Assembly (NCBI GenBank): GCA_947095535.1
Contig: OX352774.1
Span: forward strand, 73,780,416-73,844,415
From: Poecilobothrus nobilitatus
Taxonomy: Eukaryota; Arthropoda; Insecta; Diptera; Dolichopodidae
Length of the DNA stretch: 64,000 nt
Direction of reading: 5' to 3'
Part shown: piece by piece, positions 23,315 through 37,219 of the stretch
Position numbering within the stretch: position 1 is the stretch's first letter
Layout: each line of letters opens with the position of its first letter
The notes under the pieces: model-generated
What the model was told of the DNA's origin: nothing
Database searches by the model: none
Seen by the model: the letters and a program-made list of their open reading frames with translations, nothing else
Program-made: the position numbers and the translations under genes

Positions 23315-23870
23315 TTAAGAATTATGAATTTTCACTGTATTATTTTTTTCTTTTACGAGTAAGTCGGAATTACCACATTCCTTTTTGACCAGACAATAAG
23401 TTAGGGGATCTTTAGTATTATTGTACTGTTTGGGGAAGGACAGATTCTGGTATGGAATAAAAATAGGTTTAAGGTCTGCAGAAATGTGATGAACGAATGT
23501 ATTGTCGTTGTTCACAATTTTTTGTAAATTGCAAATGTAATCGTTCCCAATTTTAGGGTACTCATGGTTAGAGAAGATGACCCCACTTTTGTGATATTAG
23601 AGTCACCAGCGAATTGCCATATGCTAAATTTTGCGTACTAGGAATTTGAATTACGTAGAAGCGAGCATTCTCTTTAGTTCTTTTTGGAAAATTTTGAGCC
23701 GAGGCATCAGACTTTTTATTTCGTCAGAACAAGTTTTCACTTCTACCAGATATCTCTAAAACAGAAAGCGTCGAGGTGGCATTGAAATCATTTAAAAACG
23801 AATTTGTGTATTTTGAAAAAACACCGCATTCGGCTTCTTCACTAAGAAGAGAAACTAAGCTTTCATTTCA
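23315..23870 (-). pseudogene. Non-LTR reverse transcriptase C-terminus relic (CR1/Jockey type), copy 1
   Basis: Minus-strand translation in shifted frames gives pieces homologous to the copy at 36,640: NATSTLSVL, then RSENLF and DEIKSLMPRL, then RTKENARFYVIQIPS, LAYGNSLV and the terminal VHHISADLKPIFIP block. These correspond to the tail after the palm and thumb of LINE reverse transcriptases (LFYRYYHG-CS-EL-LMPP, then SF..RT..LWN.LP). Stops and frameshifts break it. It lies head to tail with the Helitron at 23,991 and on the same strand as the second copy. Confidence 0.7.
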
Positions 23871-23990
23871 ATATCTTAAGTTTAAATAAGCCGCCTATAA
23901 CTGCATATATTTCTCAAAAACTTTAAGAAAAATAATTTAACTCTCCAAATATTAAATATACGAGTACATTAACTCTTCAAATATTAAATA

Positions 23991-25479
23991 CTAGTAAAAA
24001 AGCCCGTCATACGACGGGTATAAGTAGAAAAATATAGCTTTTGTGAAAGTTTCCACAGTTTTATGAACAATTTAATTTTAGTAAATTTATTCAAATACTT
24101 ATATGTATTATATTTAGATATTGATAAATGTAAAATTTATTGCTAAAGTGTTTTAAATAATGAAAAACCTCAATGATGCTGTGAAGTAGTTTCTTTCAAA
24201 AATGTAATAAAAATGATTATTTAATAAATCTCATCTCTTGTAAATTACTTTGTCAAGCTTTGGATTAAAAAACCAAAGGTTGGATTAAAAACCAATGGTA
24301 AATAAATTTTTGCCAATAGTAACAAAAATTTTCGCTTCGAAAAAAATACAGTATCAAACTTTATAATTTTGAAACTAAACTACACTGATCTGATGCATTT
24401 ACCTAATTATAATATATAGTACACTTTTTATATTTTTCTATGGTTGCCATAGCAAATGTTCAAAACTTTCTTTGTTATATTTTTCAAACAAATTTTTACT
24501 CTATCCGTAATAATATTCTGTCTCTTTATCTATCGCTTTCTCTACAAAATCTTCACACCGTAAGTTTTACGCACCTTTTATGTAAAACAATAAAAATTGA
24601 CTGTGCATATAATGTTGAAGTTTTAGAAAATAAAAATCATAAAAGAAGCATAAAATTAAGAAAATGTTACACATTCAAAATTTAATTGAAAATTGTGATT
24701 TTATAATTTAAATTGCGCTCCTTTAAAAGCTTTGGTTTTACGCACCGCTTTATTTTTTTATAATTTCTACTTAAAAATGCAACTCTTTAAAAACTTTGAT
24801 TTAAGCACTGCCTTGTTTTTTCATTCTTTTTATAGCATAACATTTTAATTCTTTTTTTCTATCTGTTATGTATTAGTATGTATGTATGTATCGCAGTATT
24901 ACATTTTACTTTTTTTTTTTGTTTTCTGTTATTTTTTTTAAATATTAAAATTATACATCAGTCTATTTAAAAAATATAAATTATAACCTATAGAACATTC
25001 TGAATTTTTTTTTTGTTCGTTTATGTTTACCGTCCATTCATTCATATAAATAACTGTTGCCTATATAAAAAATAATAAATCTATAATAAATCTAATATAT
25101 GTATACCCATATTTTTATTCATATATCTATATTATGGGCTAAACTTCTGATTCTAAAATTGTACTATATTATGGCAAAATTTTTAAAAAATTAAGAAAAT
25201 GTTACTTAGCAAAATTTAAATAAAAATATTATTGCAATTTTATAATGTTCTACTTAAAAATACGACCCTCTAAAAACTTTGATTTATACACTGCCTTGTT
25301 TTTTCTTTCATTTCGTAGCATAACATTATAATATTTATTGTTTTCTATCTGTTATATGGGTAAATATCAGATGTACGTTTCTTTCTTTTCATAGTGTATA
25401 ACATTTGTTAAATTAACATTTAACATAACAGTAGGGCACGCTACTCAGCAGCAGCAACTTGTCTTTTATTATATTTAGA
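23991..25479 (-). mobile_element. Non-autonomous Helitron-like element, both ends visible (1,489 bp)
   Basis: On the minus strand the element begins TCTAAATATAATAAAAGAC at 25479, preceded by host A. It ends with a hairpin (CCCGTC/GACGGG, about 24018-24003), a T-rich spacer and CTAG at 23994-23991, followed by host T. TC start, 3' hairpin, CTAG end and insertion between A and T are the defining marks of Helitrons, which move by rolling-circle replication using a Rep/helicase supplied in trans. The 5' end matches that of the element at 45,471. There is no coding capacity. Inside, a 65-105 bp motif is repeated at 24705, 24764 and 25248. Confidence 0.75.
24653..25356. repeat. Diverged internal repeats of the Helitron-like element
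   Basis: The block starting aaattaagaaaatgttac occurs at 24653 and 25189. The block ttctacttaaaaat followed by aaactttgattta, ctgccttgttttttc and tctgttat occurs at 24764-24870 and 25248-25356. A partial third copy (ctttggttttacgcaccgc) lies at 24705-24760. Such internal repeats are common in non-autonomous Helitrons. Confidence 0.65.
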
Positions 25480-28400
25480 TACGAGCACACGAGTACATCT
25501 ATAATAAAAAATCAATAATTTGTTGAGGCCCATTTATATTTCAATTCTTGTAACTCTGATATCTTCCAAAAAAGAAAAAATTCCAAAAGAGAAAAAACTG
25601 ACCGTCATAAGATATAAATTCTTCTCTAGATAACAATTTAATAAATTATTGTGTTATATAAATAATAAATGCGTCAGGAACTCGTAACTTAACACTATAC
25701 CTCATATTATACATTAAATTAATTCAGTACAATCCTTTTATCATCATAGAACAAAATATGGTAGCTTTCCAAGAAAATGATTTCAATTTAATTTCTAGTT
25801 TTTATACATCCCTTATAAACACTTCTCTATTGTAAAATCTTAATTCTCTTTAAAAAAAAAAAAAAAAATTACTCCAAGAAAACCAAGTAGGTAACCTAAA
25901 AAAAAAATATTTGATTTTCAGATGACGTCATTGCTACTCAATTAGACCAACACAAACAACAATAATAACAAAAAAAATGCAATAGAAATTTAAAATAAAA
26001 CATAAAAACGTCATTCGGACGAAAAAAAAAGAGAATTTTTCGAACACTTCTTGAATATCTCAATTTTCCAAAGAATAGACAAAAAATGAAAATGATAAAG
26101 TAATGAGTAAAAACGTAGAAAAATAATAAAAAACAAAAACGCCATAGAAAAATGAAAGACTTTTTATTTCTTTTAGACGAAGAATAAAAATGTTATAAAA
26201 ATAATAAAAACAAAAAAAGGTTAAGATATTAATAGAGTTACAAAATAAAAAAGAAGGTCAGGTTCGGAAAACAAAAAAAAAAAAAAAAAAAAAAGTGAAA
26301 AAAAAACTATTGAAAGTCATGTCATAATGACACTTTGCAGGATTCTGTTTTTAATTCCTTTCAAAAATTTCTGTATACGTCGATTTATTTTTGCTTTTAT
26401 ATTTTTCTTGTTTTAACTTTTATAGAAAATTTGCTATAAGACTATTTTAAAATGTTAGAGTTGTTGTGGTTTATATGTATTACGGCTTTTTGTTTTTTAA
26501 TTTTCATGAAGAATAAAAAAAAACTTTATAAAAAGGAATAACTAACTTCTGAATAACATTGTGCATTAATAAAAAGCTATTGATCCGAGTATATGAAAAA
26601 ATTCTCTCCTTTCCTACATATATATCAACTCGCTAGCGAATATACAGTGTTAATAGATAGAGGTTCATGTCATTATATTGGCTGAAAATGATGGTGGATT
26701 TTGTCAGTAAGAGACTGACACTAACAAGCAGGTATTTTTGATGTCCTTTCTAGTGGGGATCTTTCCTCGAAAAAAATAATCGCATTTAAAATCCATTTAA
26801 ATCAACTATTCTATTTTTTTTTTCAGAACAAAATTGTATAAAATTTTTATTATTTTGAAAAATTTTACCATTGATACTTTAATCCTTGTTTAGTTAGATT
26901 ATAGATCTAGTTAACAATTTGACATCCCTTTTGTAATATTGGAGGTTTATTAGAATTTTGCTTTCCTTAAGTTTAACCCATAATCTGAATCTTCTATTCA
27001 TTACACAACATCTTCTAATCAATAAAAACGATTGACTACCAATTTTATCTAACATCAAGGAGAACTGGAAACTATCAAATAAATCACGGGAAAACAGATT
27101 TCATTTAAACTATTTTGGTAACTATATGATCAGATGATAAGTTGGGAAACAACTTCTTATGTATATAACAAAGAAGGATAGGTCGTTATAAACAATTTAG
27201 AATTTTTTTTATAAATAAAAAGAAGTAGGTATTATTTATTTATTTATTAGAGTCTTTATTAAACAGTTTTTAACAAAAAGAAAAAAAAATTAATAATATG
27301 TATAGGTACCTACTTTCCATACATACATACATATGTATAAAACGTAACATAACACAAAATTATTAAGAATATGTACATATGTGTTTATTGTTTTATTTAC
27401 CAGAACGAGACTCTGATCGCCAAACAATAAAAACCTTTTCTCCAAAGCTAACTACTCTACGTTTTTTTATTCTTACTAAAAGTTTCATTCATATCTGTAC
27501 TTTCTTGTATAATTTTCTACTTGTCCTGTTTTTTAAAACAACAAACCTAATGTAACATACATACATACATAAATAAAAATATTAGAAATATCAAACTCAC
27601 ACAAGAGCCAGGCGACAATTTGATGACAATAACTAACGGGTCAATCTGATGCTTTTTTTCTTAGTTATTATAATCTATGTATGCATTTTTCTTTATTTTG
27701 TTTTAATTTTTTCGGCGTTATAACCGATAGTTTTTTTCTTTTTTAAGTAAAAATAAATCGTTATAAACAATATGTCGTTATAAGCGATGTCATTATAACC
27801 GGTTTTAACGTAGGCAGGGATTTATTTTGAAAAATTTTATTTTAATTAAAATTATATTGATTTTGCATGTCTGCTAACAGTTTATTTCATTTAATTTACA
27901 ACAAAAACAAGATTCACTAAATAAATTTTTAATTTTAATTCAATAAGTTTGTCCTCATTAATTATTGGAAACCACAAAGTAATGTCTCGATTTTAAATCA
28001 GTTTTTCCAAAAAACAAAAATAAAATAACTGAAATTTTTTAAACCCACATAAAACAATTCAATATTTATTTAGATTAAAATTTAAATTGTTTCGCAATAA
28101 AATGAAAATTGTTTTGTCTGCTGTCATTAACATATTTTTCATTATTTAATTTTAAAAAACAGTTGGTGAATTTTTGTGGAAAATAAATATTTTTCTCATT
28201 GATTCAAAGTATACAATAACAACATGAAATTTTATTTCAAATAAAATATTATAAAAGTTAATTGCCTAATTTTAGGAGCTAATTAAAATTCTAAAAAATT
28301 GTTATTTTTTTTATTTAAACTATTAAAAAAAATCTTAATTAGAATAAAAATATTTCAGAATTAAATATGATAGAGGAAACAAAAACAATATTGTAAATAC

Positions 28401-30235
28401 AATTTTCCTCCAAGGAAAAGAAGGATTTCTTTTCAAAAATCTTATTTAAAAATTAATAATCTTCTTCTTTTTCTTTTGTAAGCTAGTGAGAACCGTAAAA
28501 GGATAACAAAAATACACATGGTAAAGTAAAATTAACTAAACATGGTAAATAAAACTTAACTCACCTTCCGTTGTAGCCGATGTAATGGCGTGAAACTAAC
28601 TGCTTTGATAGTATTCTAGAGTGTACGAATAAGATAGATCAGGATAGTGATGGGGTAATGAATTTTTAAATTATTCAGGGGAACTATATAGGTATAGCAA
28701 TAGAAAAAATCTTATCAATTTCCATGAATTTTTTCGGGTCCGATAAATCAAGGAACATAAATAACTTAAGTGTGTTCTATTATTTACAATTCTTAAGTTA
28801 TCGTTTAAGATTTAATAATTTTAAAATATCAATAGATTTCAATATAATTATACATTATCTAATGTAAAATAAATATTTATACAATTCAGAACATTCCTTT
28901 CATAAGTAAAATTTTTTTCAAAATTAAAATTACATGAATTAAAATATTAAGAATCCAAAAGTAATTAGAATACGTTTTATTTTTTGACTCAAATAATTAA
29001 CTATTCTTCTTTTCTTGTGTAAAATTACTACAAAGATAATTCTGCACTTAACTTCAAAAACTAAAAATAAAATCAAAAAATTGTTTTACACTGAACTTAA
29101 TTCTTATAACGAAGAAATGAACATAAAATATTCTTTATTATTAATCAAAGTAGGAAAATTTCAATTTTGGAAAATTTCCAATTTTTCAAAACTTACAACA
29201 AATCAATCTTTACTTTTAAAATATTCAACCTGATATAATATGCATTCATACATAAATGTATTCATATATAAATATGTGAAGATATATGTGCATTCTTTTT
29301 TATTTCGTCTTAAAGAATTCATTAATACATGATGTTGCACGAAAAGTTTTACTTATAGTAGGGCGTGATGGGAGACGTTAAAACAAGCAAATAAATCAGT
29401 CTGAAGGGAAAGCGGATCTTTGATTTTTTTTAAGTTGTACACGAAAAAAGATACGATTTTATTTTTTAATAAAAGATATAGGAAAAACTTTGAACACCGA
29501 TATCTATCTTTAATACCATTCAATATAGAACATCCCTCCCATGACGTTTCTTTATTTTGTTTCAACATACCCTATCACTTCCTACTCTATGAGAATTTTA
29601 TCGTTGAACACACTGTATACAGTTTATATACCATTATGATATCAGAAGTATACATTTTATATACCATTATGATAGCATAAGTATATGTACCTACATTTCT
29701 CTAATCAATTTTCTTAATTTTATTTTAATTCTTTTATTGCATTCTGTTTGAACCAAAAATACCAATTCAAAAAGTACAGTATATAAGCAATTGGTAATTT
29801 ATTCAACTTTTAAAAATTGTTAGAAACATTTGGAATATCTACAGTTATATTGTTTGGAAATCAATAGAAAAATATTTTTAGTGCTATGATTTCAAAATTA
29901 TGGAAAATATTTCCTTTGAAACAAAAATTTATTATATATTCTGTACCACATATGGTAACTTTTTCAAAAATTTAAATGAATCATTAGTGTTTACCGCACA
30001 GTAAATAGTACGTAACTATCATTTTGAAATTCAATTTTATCTTTGTAAAGATTAAAATCGGATTTAACTGTTTTCAAAAAATTGATATGAGGAAATTTTA
30101 CAATAGATTTTTTGCCATTTTCCTAAGGCATAAAGGTATAGGTATAAAGAAAATTAAAAAGGATATAAGTACATACAATGTCCACTTGATAAGAGATAAT
30201 TATAGAGATTAAAATTTTAACATACATTCATTTCA
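25480..30235. other. AT-rich noncoding sequence
   Basis: Includes a run of about 19 A near 26272-26294, CATA-type microsatellites near 27320 and 27555, and the cgttataa repeat at 27713-27815. Open frames at 29015-29233, 29420-29680 (plus) and 29353-29568 (minus) are unrecognised. Confidence 0.5.
27713..27815. repeat. Short degenerate repeats of a (t/g)cgttataa(c/a/g)c word
   Basis: The word occurs as gcgttataacc near 27715, then as tcgttataaac, tcgttataagc and tcattataacc at about 27762, 27779 and 27796, with a 17-bp period in the last three. The function is unknown. It may be an eroded minisatellite or a cluster of protein-binding sites. Confidence 0.5.
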
Positions 30236-30239
30236 TTCT

Positions 30240-30480
30240 TTTCGTCTGTGCTTCCGACTGTCTATATGTCTCTCTGTTTACAAAACTTTTACATTGTTGA
30301 AGATAGAGCAATGAATTTTTAAACATAGATCCCTCTCATATATAATTTAATTTTGTGAAACAACTTTTTATATAGCCTCCCTCATTACGAAATTACAGCC
30401 TCTTACCTTCGAAAACTTACCCCTAAAGATCTGCCGAGTATTTTTTTTCAATCTTAAGACGCCAACGACAGAACATTTTT
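30240..30480 (+). mobile_element. DINE-1-like element fragment (subfamily A)
   Basis: Matches 21,660-21,890 in order: a pyrimidine-rich gtctgtgcttccgactgtct segment, ttacaaaacttt, gcaatgaatttttaa, gaaacaactttttatatagcc, attacgaaattacagcc, and gacgccaacgac. Both ends are lost. Confidence 0.55.
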
Positions 30481-30484
30481 AAAT

Positions 30485-33400
30485 CGCTAGAAATGAATAT
30501 AAAATTATATAATATTTTGCAATTGAAACAATCATATTAGTTCTTTTGCATCTTGGTCACTTCTGGTACACTTTTGGTATAATTTTGAATATTGGTCAGA
30601 ATAGCTATATTTTGGGAGGAGGAGAAAGAGGAAAATCTTTGGAAATTACCAGTAAAAATATGCCACTACCCCCTGTTTAAAAGCCTGTCTTCCCCTGCTG
30701 TTTAGATTCAAAAATTTAAATTATGAAAATTTATTCTTCAATTTATTTTTAAATTTTCTAACAATTTATTCTTCGTAATAAAATTCAAAAAATTACAAAA
30801 TTTTGATCCAAAAACAGTCACAATTCTAAAATACTTTTTATTTGTTGTCTTTTTGAAAATGTGCTGCTTAACAAATTTAAAAATCCTTGATTGCCTTAAA
30901 TGGTATCTACATAGGAGATTAAGTACGATTTAACTCGTATTTCGTACCGCTTAAATTTCTGAAACTACGAAATAATCTGTAGTACATCAATATAAATTTT
31001 ATATTCCTGATATCTGAAAAAAGAAAAATAAAAAGGTCTGGTAACCTGGGTTAAGACACAAAGACTATAATTATTGTAAAAATAAAAAACACAAAATTTC
31101 GCATTAAACTATGTTGCTTCCCGGATAACATTTCCCGGATATCAGCCAAACTTATACTCCTATATGTATAAATATTACCTTAAGGCATGAACTACTTTAA
31201 GTTGCAAAATATTATAAATACCAAAATATTATAATTTATATTCAATTAGCTGCTGGACAATAAAAATTTTAAAATAATTTTAAATAAATTATATTTTTTT
31301 AGACTTTTATTTTATTATATTATGTTCCATTCAAATTATACAATCATTGTTTTCATTCTTTTCCTTCAATATTATTATAACGTGCTTATAAACCAAATAT
31401 ATCTAAAGTAATCTTTAAGCATTAATTTTCTACTTATATTTTCATAAATAAACTCAATAAAATGGAAATAATATTTACGTTAATCAAATTCAAACAACAT
31501 TTTTTTATTAAATTTAACACATTCAATATACCAAAAGTAAATATTTTGAGAAAAAATTATTAAAAGATAACATACATGCATATGCTTTCTCAAGGCTATT
31601 AGATCTTCCTGTTTCTCATTCTCTTTTTTTTTTCTTTTTTTTTGAATCTTTAATCTCTTTTTCTTTTAAATTTCTTTTATTTTGTTTTTGGCTTTCTGAG
31701 CATCATCAAAAAAATATGACTAAAAATACAAACAATTTTATGATAAATTTTTTAGCTTCTATTTAAAAAAAACAAAAAAAAAAGTAAAAAATTCATTACC
31801 TACAATAATTCATCATTCAATTATGGTTGTACCAAAAACAAAAAATAAAACATTACATAACATGACATTAAAATCCTTCTCATATCACCAAATATAATTT
31901 TATATGATGACATTCAATCATAGAAAAACATTTCAAATATAAATAAATAAAAATATAATTACACCCGGTAACTGAAGGATATTTTTATAAAGAAAAAAAA
32001 AAAAAAAAAGAACTACTGGTCAAAATTTGATGCCTATATCTTTTAATGGTAATGTTCTAAAGTAATTTAACCTTTATTTAAATTAAACTTTATTTGAATG
32101 TCTGATACAATTATTTAATAATAAATTGCATCAAGAGGCAAAAATATATTAAGATTTAATAGAAAATCAAACACATGTTTTACAACGGTTCAATCATTCT
32201 TCAAATAGAGAAAAACAACCTCAAAGAAGGATAAAGATTTTAGTAGTATCATTAATATTTTTTCCGGACATTTAAAAATTATTAAACAAAATTTTTATAT
32301 TTAAAATGAGTATCATATTATTTACGAAATTTATTTTAAATAATCTTCGCTTTGAGTTAATTTGAAGGATTAATGAAACCTAAGAAAATAGAAATGTAAG
32401 TTTTTGATATAATTTTAACAGTCTGCTATTTCCAAGTTTAGTAACCTGGCCAAATCTGGCCAAATCATGTCTTATCGTAAGATAATTAAAGTAAATCAAA
32501 GATAATTTCTAACCAAACATAGAGATTCATCTTTTTTTTTATCAAATATAACAAAAAAAATGTATGCAAACTTATTTTCGCGTTTCTGCATTTTAACGAA
32601 ACTCAAATTTAGATTACGGTTTTCACAAAAAAGTTATGCTACTGAAATAACAATCCTATAATTTTAGTTATATTTTGTTTTATCAGTGCGATTATATTTT
32701 TAAATTGGTTTTGAAATTCACATAAGAATACTAAATAGTTCGTATAACATTTAAAAAAAAAAGAAAATAACATTACATCATTTCTATCTATTTCAAATTT
32801 CCTTTCTTTTCTCTATTTTCTTTTTACTTTTATTAATGGGAAAAAATTCTTCTTACTTAAAACCTCTAAAGAAATAGAAATTATAATCCTGTTTCGGTGA
32901 AATTCTAAAGAAAACCAACTAGTTCCGTGCAAAAAAAAAAAAAAAAAAAAAGAATGAATATAAAATTGTTTACATTCAAAACAAATATTTGTTCTTATCT
33001 TTTTCACTCTTTCTTCATTTTTACTATAATAATGTATATACATAAGTTCATATACATATCTCTGATATGAACATCATGAATGATGGGAAACTATTAAAAA
33101 TATATGAAATAAAAAGAATAAGAAATAAATTTTTCATTTAAGTTTACTTTATGACTAACTAACAATAAACATAACATAAAATGAATAGATTGAATCGCAG
33201 TAGGAAAGAGATTAGGTTATATGATATGTGATGTTATTTAATATTTAGAAACTACATTATAATGGACAAACAAATTCATTGTGAAAATGAATGGAAATTT
33301 AGAAAAAACGTATAACTATAAAAATTATTTTAAAAACAATGGACAACCATGAAAAATAAATTTAATTTTTACTATATAATTATAGATATTATGAAATATT

Positions 33401-33785
33401 ACCAGTAGCATTAAATGAAAAGAAAACAACTATAATGAAAAATCTTAAATTTTCTTTATTCTAAACTTTATAAAATAAATTACTTTCAAATGAGAATTCT
33501 TCACTTTAATCCTCGTAGATTGATTTCTTTATATAAAAAATTTTAACTAGATCCTTATTTAAAAGAAAATAATTTAGGTCTCAAGTAATCTCTATTAGTA
33601 TCTTTCTTTAAAAGTATACATTTATTATATAGCATATCATTTATTAAAAACTTTAACTTGTTCTAGATTAATTCAATTTAATTTTAAATATAATAAAATG
33701 ATTTTAATTATAGTTTCAGATAATATAAGTGACTTTTAAAAGGGCTTTAAAAAAACACACAATATTAAAATTTGTTTAGATATCT
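30485..33785. other. AT-rich noncoding sequence
   Basis: Only A/T tracts and simple repeats, with a poly(A) run near 31990-32009 and another at 32932-32951. No gene or RNA is supported. Confidence 0.5.
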
Positions 33786-33794
33786 TTAGGTTTT

Positions 33795-33935
33795 ATCCAT
33801 GTAATGGAGTAGTTATTAAGATTAACCGGCCTTTCATTTGATCTCAAAACCTTCCGGACCTTTCATAATATCTTGAGGTATCGGGCTTTCATAAGGACTC
33901 GAGTTTAAACCCTGACTTCAAGAGGGTCAAATAGA
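33795..33935 (+). mobile_element. Probable tRNA-like SINE with internal triplication
   Basis: An A-box-like segment (TGTAATGGAGTAGTTATTAAG, split by changes) near 33799 and a B-box-like GAGTTTAAACCC near 33901 bracket three copies of cgg(n)ctttcat at about 33829, 33856 and 33886. The sequence ends in an A-rich stretch. No target duplication was found. It may be a SINE whose head expanded by local duplication. Confidence 0.35.
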
Positions 33936-33939
33936 TTAA

Positions 33940-35036
33940 TAAAAAATAATTTTATATTATATCATATTGTGATATCTAATAAAATAAAAATAAAATAATT
34001 CTTGTTTTGAATAATAGATGGCGCAGAAATAAAAATATTTGTGTTACAGTCTTATTGTAAAAGAGTGCTACAGCTGAGTAATAAACGGCTTAATGAAATT
34101 AATGGTTGCCATATATGCTCTTTATAGCACTGGAAAGGAGAAAAAAAAATCTGTATATTTTATATTCTAATCTAAATATACTGATATTAAAACTAATGTT
34201 AAAACTATTGGCAACTGTTTGTATAAATAATAAATTATTAAAAATTATTTTATATTTTAATGCTATTGTACTGTCATTTAAATTCCTTTATGCAATTATA
34301 TTTACATCAAAACACATTTTATTTTATTTTATACATACATCCTATATATGTACATCAGTTTACATATAATATATTCAATTACAGAACTGTTAATCCTATT
34401 TAAATTTAATTTACTTATAACACATCATATTATATTACTTGGTTGCATCATATAAAAAGAAATATTCATCTAACAAATTAAAATCTAGTTGTAAATTTTC
34501 ACTGAACTTAAGTGAATAAATTCTCTAAATACTTTATTACAAAGTATGTTGAATAAGTAATGATGCATACATTCAAGGTAAGATTATGAGAAAGAAAAAA
34601 ATAATAATTTCTATTGGATTCAATCTAACAATAAAGAACAATGTGGTACCTATAAAATAACCTTAAAACTTTGTTTCTTTTATTTAATTCAACAAATTCA
34701 ATTCTATCCAACAGAATCCAACGAAGCAAATGAACATAAACAGTTTTAAAAAATAAAAACTTGACAAAAGGTGAAATATTAAGGAAAATTTTATAGCATC
34801 TTTTATTGCAACTAGGAATTTCAAAGGCATCTAAAAACTATTACAGCATACTATAGAAAAATAAAAAGTAAAAGAAATCTATCTAAAAGATTGAACTTAT
34901 GATAGGAAAAACAACAACAGGATTTGTTTTTCTTTTTTTTTTTTTTGAAAAATTTTTTTAATTTTCTACTAGGTTTATTAACTTTGCACAAACATTTAAA
35001 TATATATATATATATATACATAATGTGTTATAACAT

Positions 35037-35075
<39 letters not shown>

Positions 35076-36625
35076 AAATGACATTCTAAAAATAGTTTTA
35101 TGATAAAAAAGAAATAATGATGGTTCTTTAGAAATTTTTTTTTTTTTCCTTTTGTGTACGGACAATCTTTTTTATAGTACACTTTTAACAAACTTTATTT
35201 ATAAAATTTTAATGGATTTGAAGAGAATAAGAAGTAAGTTAGTAAAAAACAGGACACCAATGTAAAGTATTTTAATTGAAATTCAAACCAGACTTTTTTA
35301 GATATAATCATCGTAGGCATGTTAGATTCTTAAGTATCAGAAATTTTGCTTAGTATACAAGCATTATTTAAAATGAAGACTCATCATAGAGAATTAACTG
35401 ATTTAGTCATCATTTATTTATGTGTTAGTCTGGTAGTAAATAAAGACTAAACTATACTTATTAAATTGTTTAATTTCCGTTAGGATGTCAAATGAGAGAT
35501 AAAAAATAAAAATTGAATAGAGTTACAACAATCGCCTGTACATTAAGTAATGTGAATCTAAACGATTAAAGTTTGGCCTTTAGTGGCAGTTTTTTAGCTT
35601 TGGTAATAAAAAGTTGAGACATTAAGTTCATTTCTCTCAATGTACGCGAAATATATATATATATTAAGGCTCAAATTTGCCGAAGTATGTTGAGTGTTAT
35701 GCCATATGAAAAAGTGTGACCGTTCTCAAATTGTTCTGATCTTTCCTAGACTTCATTCGATTGCAAACAACATATTATATATATCACCCATAAATGGTGT
35801 GACTAGAGGGAATTCAAGTTAATCAAAGAAAGCTTAAGCTCGTAAGGAAGAAGAATATGCATCTTATAAGGCTAAAAAAAAATTGGGTAAAACGAAACGA
35901 AGAAAACCAAAAACATAATGTTTGGACTGTTTCTAAATAAATAGCTCACATTCCGAATAATCATCATAATGATGAGTCATATTCAGTTTGAGGATTTCAC
36001 CTTAACTAATGGCATTCTTTCAAAATATTTACTATAAACTTTTTAAAATTGAACTTCTCGAAAGTGGATAACTATTAAATATATTATTAAAATCATTGGT
36101 ACTATATAAGGGTCAGTTTATATTCTCTTTTAACTTATCACTCTAAGCTATGATTGAAGAAGTGTTTCATTTATAATATGATCTGTATTAAAAACATTAT
36201 AAAAATTTTAATTTTAATTTGTGTTTTCCTGTTTTACTTATCTTTAATGAAATTAAAACTGAAAAGTTGAAAAACTTTAATTTAAAACATATAAAATTGT
36301 AATGGTTAAATTAAACTTTTTAATATAAAGACTTTATAGTTTTAATTACTTTAAAAACTATAAATATATTCTTTAAAACTATTTGCAGTTTAAATTCTAA
36401 CTAAACTAAAAACAATAAAACAATTTGTAATTAATTCTGATAATTCTGGTGTTTTTATATTACATATAAATGCTCTATTAACTTCTTTCAAAGAATTAAA
36501 TAACCAATTAAATGCATCGAAGAACATGAAAAAAAAAAGATAAATTTTAAACTTTAAATTAAAAAAAATTATGATTGTGTTTGTGGAACTTTCATTTAAC
36601 ATTTTGTGATATAGAAAACTCTAGA
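33940..36625. other. AT-rich noncoding sequence with (TA)n tracts
   Basis: (TA)n tracts occupy 35001-35018 and 35037-35076. The stretch 35670-36010 is somewhat less AT-rich but gives no continuous frame and no recognisable protein. Confidence 0.5.
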
Positions 36626-36629
36626 TTTT

Positions 36630-37215
36630 TTTTTTTTGCGATGGTAGTGGAAATGGGACTTTAATCCACTAAACATCACCTCCCTTTTTTGACCAAACAA
36701 TAAGTTATACGATCTTTAGTACTAATGTACTGCCCAGTCAGAGGAAGTTGGGCTAGGGAATGAAAATAGATTTCAAATTGGCAGGCATATTGTGAACAAA
36801 GTTGTTAATATTCACCTTGAATCTTTGCACTTTGTAAATGTAACCATCACCAATTCTGGCAAACACATGAGATGGAAGATGGTTCCACATTCACGATGTT
36901 CGTACTACAAACGAATTTCCATAAGCCGAATTATGCCATCTGGGAATTTCAACTACATAGGGGCAGAAGCTCTTCTTGTTTCTCTTTGGAATGCTTTGAG
37001 AGGAGGCATCAAACTTTTAATCTCGTAAGAACAAGAACCCAACCCTATAAGGTATCTATAAAACAGGATAGGTGTTCCTGTTAGGCGACGGAGACCGAGT
37101 GGAGAGAGCGTAGAGGTGACATAAAGATCGCTTATTAGAAGAATTGCTCTATTTTGCACTTTATTGAAAAATCCAAATGCCGTTTTGGAGGTTCCCGCCC
37201 AAATACGTGCGGGAT
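36630..37215 (-). pseudogene. Non-LTR reverse transcriptase C-terminus relic (CR1/Jockey type), copy 2
   Basis: Minus-strand translation gives, in order, IWAGTSKTAFGFFNKVQNRA (about 37205-37145), ISDLYVTSTLSPLGLRRLTG, ILFYRYLIGLGSCSYEIKSL, then PYVVEIPRW, YGNSFVVRTS, MWNHLPSHVFARIGDG and a FVHNMPANLKSIFIP tail. This is the conserved order after the reverse transcriptase palm of CR1/Jockey-group LINEs (VQ.RA..LI.D, LFYRYYHG.CS, RT..LWN.LP..VF). The poly(T) run at 36626-36637 would be the poly(A) tail of the element. At least one stop and one frameshift break the frame. The neighbouring plus-strand open frames at 36792-37084 are shadows of this relic. Confidence 0.85.
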
Positions 37216-37219
37216 GGAA

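Noticed and set aside
28560..28650. tRNA-like word gatgtaatggcgtgaaac as another SINE
   Set aside because: No B box, tail or target duplication follows.
36792..37084. Plus-strand open frames over the LINE relic as genes
   Set aside because: The reverse strand carries the recognisable reverse transcriptase tail; these frames are its shadow.
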